From Sebastes aleutianus (taxonomy: Eukaryota; Chordata; Actinopteri; Perciformes; Sebastidae): a stretch of DNA of 64,000 nt. The stretch covers positions 12,984,861-13,048,860 of the forward strand of contig CAKAKS010000066.1 of the NCBI GenBank assembly GCA_916700875.1. Reading direction: 5' to 3'. The notes under the pieces were generated by a model. It searched no databases, was not told the DNA's origin, and was given only the letters and a program-made list of their open reading frames with translations. Below, piece by piece: positions 48,401 to 60,400 of this stretch (the first letter of the stretch is position 1; every line of letters starts with the position of its first letter). The position numbers and the translations under genes are program-made.

Positions 48401-51400
48401 GTAAGCTACGTTAGTGACGTTTGTGACATGATTTCCGTACTTCTGTTGCGTTGTTTCTGGAAGTATTGTACTTAGATTAAGTACTTATTTTAAGGCCAAT
48501 CATGATGTTTTTCCTAAACCTAACTAAGTGGTTTTGTTGCCCCCTGCTGGTACTACACCTTCATACACGCGTGCAATATTCACACCTCGGCGAGGCAAAA
48601 CATGACAGTGACACGCTATCCTCTGGTGGACAGGCGGGTCTATTACACGATATGGCGTGATACCGGGTTGTAAATTGATATAAAGGTGTTAATTAGTGAG
48701 TTTAAGAGGTGCTGGTGTGCAGATTTTGTTTTGTTTTGCTTTGGACCGAGCCATTCTAGCTGTTCCCTCCTGTTTCCAGTCTTTAAGCTAAGCTATGCTA
48801 ACCAGCTGCTAGCAAATAAAAAGATGTTGAACAATTTCTTTGAAGTTAATGATTCGTAGTTCTACATTACATCACAAATGCAATGAAATATAAGTGAATT
48901 GAGGGACAGACAGAGGCCACTAGTACTGCCACCCAGTTCCACCCTTTCGCCTTGGCCCTTCTTACGGAGCCGCCAACCTAACACATTGCTTTATAAGCCC
49001 GTAAAGTCAGGCCGGCTTGTCAAAATCTGTTTTTTAAATCCTCTCAGTTTTGACCCTATAAATCCACTTCGCTCATGAAACCAATCTTTCCATTCATTCA
49101 CTTCATACCATCAGCGTGATGCTTTGACAGAAGAAGAGGACAGGGAGGAGGTGTCGGCCTTTTGTATTAATGTTTAACTACGGTCCCACCGATGCCTCCC
49201 ACCCTCCCTTTTCTCCCCTTCTTCCTCTCTCAAACTGAACCTGGACTCAGACAGAAGTAATAAATCACTGATGGAGCCAGGGTCCAATCAACACTGCAGC
49301 CGAATGGCGTGAGAAAGCATGTGGGCCTCCGGCAGTCTTGATAACACCTTGTCTGGGTATCAAACCCGCTCCGTGCCACGTAAGCTGACTGAGTCAGCTG
49401 GGAATGGAGTGACCTCACCAGGCTGTTGTACTCAGAGGGCATCAATCAAGACTGCAAGGTCACTCTGACACCAAACACATGGCTTTGACCTTCAGTGAGC
49501 GGTACCTGCCATGGCACAAGGTTCTTCTCAAGTCGTTGACTCCATCAATCCACTGTACGATACATTTTATCATGGCAGGTGTCAGATAGAGAAAACGGAT
49601 GACATTTGGGTCCGAGCCATGACAGTAGGTGACTGTTTGTACAGAACAAGAGATGGAGCTCAGGACTTGTTGTTACCATGACAGCAAGAGAAGACAGATG
49701 AGGAAGCGGACACATTTCTGCTTCAGAAACACTCAGTCCCCCCCGCTAGCTTTTAATGAAGTCACTGGGTGTTTGTCTACTCTCTGGGGATAAACAGAGA
49801 GGTCAGTTGCAAATCACTTACTCTCGGCCACTGAACTGGTGCCGTGAGAAGACATCTTTGAGGTTTAACTTGTGCACACAGTAAAGAGCGACATAAACAA
49901 TGACGGGAAAGGTCGACCTCATAATGTGTGAGCCGCCCTCCCTGCCTCCAAGCTAGGGAGGTGATAAGTATCCGCCAGCTGCCAAAGACATTAAAACTCC
50001 AAAAATAGTCGTTTTTTGACTAGATCCAACAAAAGGTCTGCGCAGCGAAGCAGTTGTAGCAAAACAACCCTTTTTCTGGACTCGATCACGGCCAAAAGAG
50101 CCGTGTGCCAAATTACGATGCAGCTCCTAAATAAAAATCATCGTCCAAGCTATGCAACCTAAATTAAGTTGAAATATGCTGGCATGGTGCAATCCAATCA
50201 GTACGTGTTAGTAATAAGTATAACCTCTTATTTGTAATGGGGTAGAGGGGAAAGAATGTAAGAGACCTGATTTATCCTTACATCAGAGGTAAAGGCATCC
50301 AGCCAAAATAGAAACACCTTGACTCAACAGACAGCAGAGCTGGTGAGCATCTCCAGCACTCCCATAACAAAGGAGATTATAAACCTTCTCCCATGGTGTC
50401 TGCTAAAACAAACACAGTAATCATTGTCACGGGAACCAAGCCAGATGATTGCAGCATAAACATTTATTTCGTCAGGGAAAATGAAGGCAAACAAAGCAAT
50501 ATTACCATGGTTTCATGGAGCTGCATGGCTTTCATTTGTGCTCTTAGGAGTGAGGAGAGAAAAAAACATATATTGGTAGTTCACTTCAATAGAAAGTGAA
50601 TAATTATTGTAGGACTTTAAATTAAGCAGAACCACATTCTTGGAGGTTTAGACAACTGCCTCATTAATGCCATTGTATGATAGGATTGTGGGCTATTAAC
50701 ACAATTCATTTAGATGAAAAGAATGGCTTCAAAATCCTGTTAATGTGCATAAATAAATAAATAAATAAATATACATGGCTGTGAAGCCACATTTCGGACT
50801 TTACAGGGAAGCAAGCTAATGCGATACACATTTTTTAATTTTCATGATGAGTTTCAACTGCATTTCCCATGGAAAACTGGCACAGCTCCTGCCATAAAGC
50901 AGAAAAGGAAAAATATGTTGTTCATAAAAGAAAGTTATTGTTCCCCCTTCAAAGGGCCCTAAGTCTGCCGTTCAAATGTCCATAATCAGTTTGGGTTCTG
51001 GAAGCCACATGCTCCGCGAGGCAGGCTAATGAAAACCAAAATAGGCTTCATTCTTTGTGCTGGTGGTGGGTGCCCAGCTGCAAAAGCCTCGGTCAGTGAT
51101 AGACACTCATCTTCTTACATAAGTGAAGGCCAAAAATAGAGCTGATGGATTTCATATGGGGGGGGATCCGGCTACTGTAGCCACAGGCAAAACCATAGCC
51201 CTCATTTCTCTGATAAGGTGGGTGTCCCACACCCAACAACTGCGCCCACCAACTGGAAAAGCACTCAATTTTCCCAGTATGACTGACTCACACAGAAAGT
51301 AAATAAAGAAACTGGGACATTGTAACGGGTCGATTCTTACCAGGATGTGGGTGAGGACGATCTTGATGAGTGGCGCTCCAGAGAGGTTGATCGACAGGGC

Positions 51401-54400
51401 CGGCGAAGGCTCCACTTTCAGAGAGATCAGACTGCTTGCTACCTGGATCTTGTGATCCTTGTAATCAGAAGCTTCGTTTATCCTAAGAGACAAAACAGAG
51501 AGATTCAGAGAATGTAAGAAAAGAAAGGCAGCGTGACAAGAAGAAACAGAGGCAGAGTCACAGATACAAATACAAAAGAAAGAGACAGAAAAAAGAAGGT
51601 CAAGAGAGACATTAACAAATACAGATATATCAGGAAAAAAACACTTTAATGTGGTGCTCAAATCAACACATACGTGTTGCACACAAGCCCAGAGCAGTAG
51701 CATTTAAGTGGGACTTGATCATCTGTCTATATAATTAATCCCACTGACAAGCAGCGGCACTGCATCGTTTTTCGAGGCAATCTGATATGTGACATTGGGA
51801 TCATACAAGCATCACCTCTCTATCATGATACAGAGGGGACATTCTCACCCACAGAGTAGCCGGCCAATGGGAGAGCCATATTCAGGCACAAACATCTTGT
51901 ACGTACAAGATGTTTGTGCATTTGTACATTTTGTACGTATAAAGTGGGAAAAACAGGTTGCTTAATCGCTGTTATATCAGGTTTGGTGAAAATAAACATT
52001 GTAGCACAAGTGGAACAAACTGGTCCAGTGATGATGAGACAATAACCGGGGGGGGATATGAAGAGCTAATAGCAGGGTGTATCAGTCAGTGGAGGTTGAG
52101 TGGTGAGATGAGAGATAAGCGAGAGGACAGATAAGGCCCTGGCCCCAGGCATCAGTTGTCCTGTGGTTCAGGAAGCAGGGGCGCCTTAGTGCCAGTGGAC
52201 TTGATTCCCCCGCACAAGAAGTACAAAGAGAGAAGCCGGATTTTTTGTTGTTGAATGGCTTGAACAACTTTGTTTAGGATTTATTTTCCTAGATAAAACC
52301 CCCGGCCAAAACCAACGTGGTAAGATTGGACTGGATTAACAAAAATATGCACGGTCCGTTTATCTGACTTTTCACATTGGGCGTTGTCCCGTCCTCTTAC
52401 CTCGTCTTGACGGGGCTGATCTCTTTGTAGTAGTTGTGCATGTTGTGATAGAAGAGGCCAACGATGGTGGTTTGAGCTGAGGAAAAGTAAGACAACACAC
52501 AGTGGTTGAGCAACCTGGGCGGCGGGCTGGGAATGTAATGCAGTGCTGCTAAAATGCTCACAAAGAAGGGAAGTTAATTAACGCTGCCTTGCCGCCGCAC
52601 GCTGGCACCGGCAGGCTAATAGGACGGCCGTGCGCTCGCACAAGGGTGAAAGGGAGAGGGCTGCAAACCACGTGGATGTTGGGAAATCTTATGAAACCTC
52701 TGCATGACTTCACCGTGAGAGCAGGAGGTCTGGTCCCCCTCCCCTAATCTGACCTATCATCCAGCTTGGCCCCACCTCAATACTGCAAGATAAACAATAA
52801 AATCGGAGGAAATCCTTAATGGTCCTGTTCCTCCTTTTCAAAGGCCCTCTACCCGGGCCCCGCTGACTGTGACAACAAAAGCTCGCTGATGTCAAACAAA
52901 TGTGCGGTGTATATGCTGCGGGAGAGTTTTTAACCTTCCAAAAAATGATTTCGACACAATGCCCCCCCAGCAAGTCCCATAAGAGATCTCAAGGTGGCTT
53001 GTACAACTCTCCTAAGAAAGAGAGAGAATAAGGAAAAATATAATAAAGTATCCAAACACACCAATGTGTAGCATGCTAATTGGGTTATAAAACCTCCCCT
53101 TGGAGCATTTCATACAGCCAGGTATTCACAGCTATGAGTTAATTTGGTCCTGGCTCTAATGTGTCAAGCAATAACATATACTCCATTTCTGATAACAATC
53201 CTTTAATTAATTATTAAAACGGTTTATTCCAGTGATCGTATGGCAACACAGTGCATGTAGCAGCCAGGTGGAGCCAAGGGAATCTGACCTGAACGCAAAG
53301 TCAAACAAGCAGAGTTTTAATGCCCACCGTAATTACTGCTCTCCCTCACTCCGCTATGTGAGTCCATTCTTTTTAATGACAGAGGAAAGTGGAGAAAAAG
53401 TGCTCGCTCTCTCATTCTTTCTGTTTTGAATAAAAAGGGTAACTGCCAACATTAAAGTCATAGCTGGATTTCTACGGCACACCATAAAGTCACACAAAAG
53501 CTCTCATGGCACTCCTGTCCTACTCTGTATGCTGTGTTAGCAGCCTTAAATCTTAGTATAATAAATTACTAACAAATAACAAGAGCCTCCCAGCTGGACA
53601 ATTTTCTCTTGGCAGAATCAGACCACGACTAATGTGCAGTATTCACACTCAACCTAGAGAAGCTTTTTATACAGAGAACCCTCAAGCTAGGACAGGTCTG
53701 CTACTTCATACACCACTCAAGACATGTCACTGAACGTCTGTACTTACACTGCATGGTGAAAGCCTCTCCAGGCACGGAGATATAACTCTTGCCTTGCGTG
53801 GGGAAGCGGTAATGTGACAGGTCGTAGTTCTGCGGGAATTTCATCAGAGAGTAATCTGTGGGGGTCAGAGGTTAGAAAAAGCGAGAAGTGTTGTGAAAAA
53901 CAGACTGAGAGGCAAGCAACAAGACCCAGATCTGCTTCATCAGGGGTGGATTAAAGATGTGAAGCCACCCTTGGGGAGAAAGACACAAGCAAGCTTAGTG
54001 GCAAACAAAATATTATGCAAAAAAAGACCCCTGAGAGGCAAAGTGGAGGGGGTATGACCTCTGCTTTTCTGACCCGCATATGTCCTCTGAATAATAAGAA
54101 AACTAATGATGTCAGTTTGACGCTCCATGTCCTTCTACCCGAGCACACAAACTACAAACAGTGAGTCACCTTATGGAGAGCTGACAGCATACTGACCTGC
54201 AACAAAAGATGTTCCACCCAAGGAGATGAGGGAGTTCGGGCTGGGCTCCAGGTTAGTCACCATGTGTTCCATCACTCTGTCCACGGTTTCGATCAGACCA
54301 CTGACCACAGGACTGGACTGCTGCTTAACAATGACCCAACAGAAAAATGTTCACAATCAATCTCTGCTTTCAATGTCCAGCTTTGCTTCATGCTGACCTA

Positions 54401-57400
54401 TTGAATGGGGTCATATCTTTAGAACGATTTCTACAATTTAGAATTTTTCTTCCCAGGTTCAATTTACAAATATAAAATAGGTCAGGTTAAAGGGGCATTC
54501 CACCAATTTTACACACAAAGGTCAATTTACTTGTCACAAGGAGTACTTCTCAGCAATGCATTCTGGTAGCGTAGCATTTTGAGAGATGGACCAACATGTT
54601 GCCTGCTCCTAATTTGCACAAAGTTGAGGTCCAGGCTACTTTATGCAAATCAGGGGTGTCCGGTGTGACTCGCCGCCTCTGGAAGCTCCCGAAATTTTTT
54701 CAAACTAACCGTTGTTGATCTAAAATATGTTTGTTTTTGGAGCTTAACTAGTCACGATATCTCTGCCTTTTTGCTTCAATTTAAACTCTTGTGAGTCCCC
54801 CAGCTTTATGGTAGGGTTGGAAGATTGAACGAATATATCAGCTATCGGCGATTGGCTTAGAACATTGCTGGTTGTTTTTTTGGGGGATGTTTGACATTTT
54901 ATTTAGTTTATTTAATGGTCCACCTCCAAAGAATGACAGCCGCTCAGCCGCTGCTCAGCGAGCAGAGAAGGATACGGCATACTCTCACATCTAACTCTGT
55001 GAAATAAGGGCTTATTTTGACCAAACTACAGTTGGTGATTGTTGGAAAGACTAACCAAGACAGTTTTGGAAATGCAAAATTTTAACATATTGACTAACCC
55101 TACTCTATAGGGGTGCAATATAAAGCTGGAGCCCCTTTAATCAATAAACTAACAAGAAATAGCTTTAGCTTTAGCAAATCAAATATAGCTTGAACAAATT
55201 GCCATTTAAAGTGAGACTACGTAACTTTTGTAACAGCCGCCACTGTGGCTACAAATGGCGATTAGGGGATTAAAGCTTAATGCTGAACTACTTTTTAGCA
55301 TGTAGCTATAATGCTAAGCTATGTAACAGTAGGAGAAATTGACTAATTTAGATCTAATTCAATTGAATTAGATCAAATACAAAAAAACTGAAAACAACAC
55401 ACAGGCCAATTGTGTAGATTAAAAGTCATACAAAAACTTGATAAAGACCGAGGTTTTCTGACGCTCAGCATGAATCTGACCAGAGACGATAATCACAAGG
55501 GGCTTGACTGAACACTGTATCTACTGTCCAAGTTTTGCGTTCTCATACGTCAACATCTGTTTCAGTTTGCTCCTACAAAAACAAGCATGCTCGCTCTGAG
55601 GACTAAATGTAATGAAACCACACACTTGCTCAGAATGTCTTTCTTCTGTTTGAATACAAGAGCCTTGAGATTTGGCCAGGATGAGTGTACAGCACAGGAG
55701 GCTGCAAATTTACATTCAAAGCATTGTGTTGTCGAGCACTTTATAGTCAGCAGTACTGTCTTATACAATTTACACCACTGTATTTGACCACATACTGTAA
55801 TCCTGTGTGGGTACACTGCCAGGTGCCGTTGTTGCTGCTGGCACCACTCGTGCCAAAATATGCGGCGTTAAAATCTCAAACTCATGGATCCCCTGAGTGC
55901 CTTGGATTAAAGTATTCACCAAATTGCATATGTTGCATTATGTCATGTTTGAGCATTGCACAACAACAGTGTGAACTCATTTACCTCTGGCAGCCCCGGA
56001 GAGGACAGCACTTCTTCCACACTTTTGAGAAAAGCCTGGATGGAAGAAAATGGACATCACGGAACTGTTGCATCATCTGCACATGGGTGGGCATTGTGTC
56101 TATGTGTGATCTGGTTTTGCAAGTGTAACGTGTGTGTGTGTGCGTGCGGACTGTGCTCCAAGACCTGTGTGAGGTTGTTGGCAGTGTTGTGAGGAATGGT
56201 CCTATTGGGCAGCGCCTTCAGGAAACCCAACACCGGCAAGGACTCCGGGTCCTGGGAGCCTTGGACCTCCTCACGCTGACCGCTGACGACAGGAGGACTC
56301 ACTTCAGTGGCGCTCTGGGGAGACAACGCGTCAGGCATCAAATGCAGTTTACTATCAGGAGGTGGTTTCCGAAGGAGCACCCAGTTCCAACATACACAGG
56401 ATGTTTAGTGACTGATAGCCTGAGTTCGGGAAATTCTCTTTGGACAAGTGATTCAGTGTTGCTCTTTTTCAGCCTAGTGCCCTACAGGGAGCCATTTTGT
56501 GCGTAGTGTTGAGCAGCTGTCTCCACTTTCTTCTATTTCTTTATCCGCTTTCTACCTCCAAAGCCCCTTAATAAACAGGACGAATCTATTCACATGTGCT
56601 CTCAATATCCTTTTTTTCCCAGCTCCTCTATCTTCAAAAGGAAAAAACAGCTCAATAACAAATTAACTGTTTGCATTGTCCCCAAACCTGTATGCAAATT
56701 GTTCATACCATTTGAATGTGGATGCTATGATGATTCAAATATGTAGTTTATACAATTACATTTAGGTATCACATCTGTTTTGTTAACCTTGCAAAGTCAG
56801 ACTTGACAAACTTACGAGTGTTGGCGCAGTTGAAGTGACTTCTTTGGAGACTCCGGGTGTTGTGGCAGAAACTATGGCCTGGCCTAGAAACACAAAGGGG
56901 CTCTTTTAACAATGTCTTAGGAACCACTCTGGTGACAAGTGTACATTGTGTTAAAGTTTATAGTTGGGATATCCTCATTTAAGAAGCATTTTTGTTATTA
57001 CTGTAGATCCTCGGTTGAACCTGACTTGGCTAGGCCGCTGTGATGTAGCTGTTTTTTATCACCATACAGCTTACAGTTTATGAGGCTTGACTATGAAAGG
57101 AGATAGATTACAACCTCCACAAAACTGGGATAATCAACCACATGCTACTCTGCTATTCGCTTCTGTACAAGGCTAAGATACATTTTATGTCTTTGTTGTC
57201 ATTTAATAAAAACAGCATTAACTAGCTACCAGAAAACGGCCATATAAGGACGTACATTGGAGGTATCAGTCTGAACCACTCCTGCTCTTCTTTGGTTCAA
57301 TGCAACATTTTATATGTGTGCTCTGCAGAAATAAAAATATTTTTCTGTAACCATAACAGTCGGGCTCTTTGCGTCTGGTAATGGTCTGTGGAATATATTG

Positions 57401-60400
57401 CTTTTGGTAATGACTCCGGAGAAGAAATCAAGGCAGTGTGCACTTCATGCTTCATACAATGTGAGCAGTTGAAGCTCTAACAAGTGCACAGTAATAGTTT
57501 TCATGTACTTTTACCATACACACAATGAAAGGGAGCGTCACTTATCAGTACGTTTCGCACACAACAAAATGTGTTCCAACCTACTTGCTAAAAAGGTGCA
57601 CTTCATCAGGCCTTGACCATTTCTCAGACTACCTTGACATTCGTTAATATGAATTATCACAAAGAATGTTTTTGTTATTTATAAGTTCTCATAAATGTCA
57701 ACATGTTTTTGGCACTTTACTGACCAAAGGTGGTAAACAGCAATAGAACAAAATCTGTCAAGAATCTGTTTTTTTCTGTCCTCCTAGCGTGTTATAACAT
57801 GTCACATTAAATCATAATGATCTGACCCCCCTGCGACCCAACATGCCTCTGCACTCTTATAAATACTTATAAGGTAGAACTATGTGAGCCATGGCACTTA
57901 TATGGTGGAAGCCAGGTCATGAAAATGTTTTGAGCATGAAGAGCCATTTGACAAGGGAGCTGGGGTATATTTGTATAGTTTAATATCTTGTTGTTATGCA
58001 TGAATGCTGTGGGTGGAATGTAGTGAGGAGGACAAAGACGGAAATTGCTTTTTAACCCGTTTCCTCAGAGCAGAGTCAAAAGGGAGGAACTTGCATTATA
58101 ATAGACAGTAAAATACTTTCCAGTAGAGCGTGATGTCCTACCTATGGCTGCGCTGTAGTAGAGGAAGATGTCCTTAGCTGAAAGGGCCTTTTCCCAGATG
58201 ACGAACTCATCGAAGGCCCCTGTCACATAGTGGCCATATGCCCTGTCGTTGCCAGTTCCAATGACGAGGTCAGGGTGGGGGTCACCATAGTTCGCTGAGA
58301 CGTTGCCATATGTGTCACCAGCAGTGAAAGTCCCATTGATGTAGACCTTCAGACCATCCTTTTTTGTCCATGTGAAAAGAATGTGGGTCCAGTAAGGCCC
58401 TGAAAGAGGAAACATAGTGCACAGAATATATGATTTATGTAGGATTGTAAATAAGCACTGCAAATGTTAAAGGTCCCATATTGTAAAAAGTGAGATTTTC
58501 ATGTCTTTTATATTATAAAGCAGGTTAAAGTTCTATATAAATACTGATAAACTATCAAAACGCTCAATATACGGAGAAATACACGAAGCCCGTATTTAGA
58601 AATTGTGCGTTTGAAACAAGCCGTTAGAATTTCTGTCCATTTGTGATGTCACAAATATACAATATTAAGACCATTACTCGGTTTTAAACCTAGACATTCT
58701 AAATGTGTCCAAGTTTATTTCCTGTTGCAGTGTATGTAAATAACATCAATTGACAGGAAGTAAACATGGACCCAAACTGGTGCCTAGCAACGCAATTCCG
58801 TTGCAATTCATTGAAATGAGCTAAAACAGAGCGTTTCAAACAGAGGGGTGAATACAGGTATATTCAGACAGACAGCATGAGGAAAATAAAGTTTTTTTTC
58901 TAACATTACAGCATGTAAACATGTTCTAGTAGAAACACAAAATACAAGTAAGAACCTGACAATGAGCATGATATGGGACCTTTAAGGCGTAAGGTGACAC
59001 ATTCAAACTGCTTGTTTAGTCCAAAACAACAGTCTAAAACCCAAATATATTCAACTTACTGTCGTATATAACAAAGAAAAGCACTGAATTCTTACATTTG
59101 AGAAGCTGGAAGCAGGAAATATTTGCATTTCTGTTGAACAAGACGTTTGCTAACGTTTAGCTGTCGGACAACTTTAGAGTGTTAGCATGCAAACGTTTGC
59201 TAAATAACACTAAACACATAGTGTAACTGAGTCTGATAGGAATGTCATTCATTTTGGGCCAAAATAAATTAGACTGTAATTCATTTAGAAGAAAGCTAGC
59301 TTGGTTAATATGGCTGAAACCGATAGCTAGTTTCTAATTCATTAATAAATTAATTTGCTTAGGTTTAGGGTTTGTTCAGGATTTAGGTAGGGGAAACACT
59401 TATCGACGGAGTAACAGTATTCAACATAACACCTGTAGGCCTACTCACAGACACTTCTCTCAAGCTACCGGTAGGCTACTCTTTTCTGCCATCTCCATAT
59501 CAGGTTTTCTGGCATTGCTCAGCTCAAAACATGTTATTTGTCTTTGTTAGGCTATTTTAAATCCTTCGTGCCCACAGGAACTTAAGGCTAGGGTCGGTTC
59601 AGGTCCTGCAAGCTCTTTCCAGTCAGTTATACACTACAAAGACCTCACTTCCCCTTGCATCTCTGAAGTAAATTGACAATGAGGGGAGTCCCATTAGACA
59701 ACACATCTGAAAACACTTCCACCAGCAGAGCAAAACAACTAAAACACATCTCAGTTGTGGCTAGAATACAAACCATATGTGCCAGAGACCCACTTAAATG
59801 TTTTGACTCTCTCTTCCACTTCTTTATAGAGAGTTGTATAAGGTAACATTCTTGGCCTTCTGTGATAATTATATTGGTCATATAGGGCACCTCAAGGTTA
59901 AATGTATCACCCTCAAAACTTTTTTCTCACACTGGAGCGAGAACTGACAGACGTCCTGAAACTTCAGCGTGTCACACTGTATGAGAACCAGATGACGTTT
60001 GATCCTCTGTAACAGAGCACTCAAATCTAAATTGAGTTATGACGCCCCGTGAACACAAAGCAAAGATGACAGAAGTCATTTGAGAAGAAAAATACTGGCC
60101 TGTAAAAGTTTCAAATAACGTTAAGCCTCATATGTTTTTTTTTCTATTTTGTCAAAACAGTTTACCAAATCATTTCATCTCTTAAATCCACTTTTTATTT
60201 TTCAGAATAAAATATTTTCAGAAAAAAAAGTATTGGTCACACTCTAACTGACCGTTATTGTGAATTATTGTAGCCTATTAAAGAAGGAGATGACCGCATC
60301 TCATTACACGGCCATAATAATTGTATGTTTTGTGATACAGCAAAAGATTTATGAAATTTACCCTGGACTTGCCAAATCAACTGTCTGCGGCTACATCTGG

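Larger units (their letters stand above)
39056..51340 (-). other. adgrd1: adgrd1 12.3-kb intron between coding exons 14 and 15
   Basis: The largest gene-free stretch. It holds hAT-like MITEs at 41253-41575 and 46494-46793, a TTAA MITE at 41717-42065, the 747-bp TAGGGCTGTCA element at 43380-44126, a (GA)n run near 47512-47533 and a (TAAA)n run near 50752-50771. The parts at about 42300-42900 and 49100-51100 look non-repetitive by eye and could contain regulatory elements; I saw no gene there. A 95-nt exon-like segment at 45499-45593 is described under findings. Confidence 0.6.
38261..56883 (-). other. adgrd1: adgrd1 GAIN domain exons 8-16 including GPS cleavage site
   Basis: Exons 8-16 encode the GPCR-autoproteolysis-inducing domain. 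The last of them (38261-38384) has EGVWSNEGC…CLCNHLTNFAILMQVVPLK. Self-cleavage is expected between L571 and T572 (codons 38300-38302 and 38297-38299), leaving TNFAILMQVVPLK as the tethered agonist, as in human ADGRD1. The H-L-T catalytic triplet and the GPS cysteines are present. The domain is interrupted by a 12.3-kb intron between 51341-51482 and 38982-39055. Confidence 0.9.

Noticed and set aside
51152..51703. 183-codon minus-strand open frame
   Set aside because: Only 51341-51482 is adgrd1 coding sequence; the rest is read-through into both flanking introns.
55685..56506. Plus-strand open frames of 124-147 codons
   Set aside because: Antisense to adgrd1 exons 9 and 10; no independent support.
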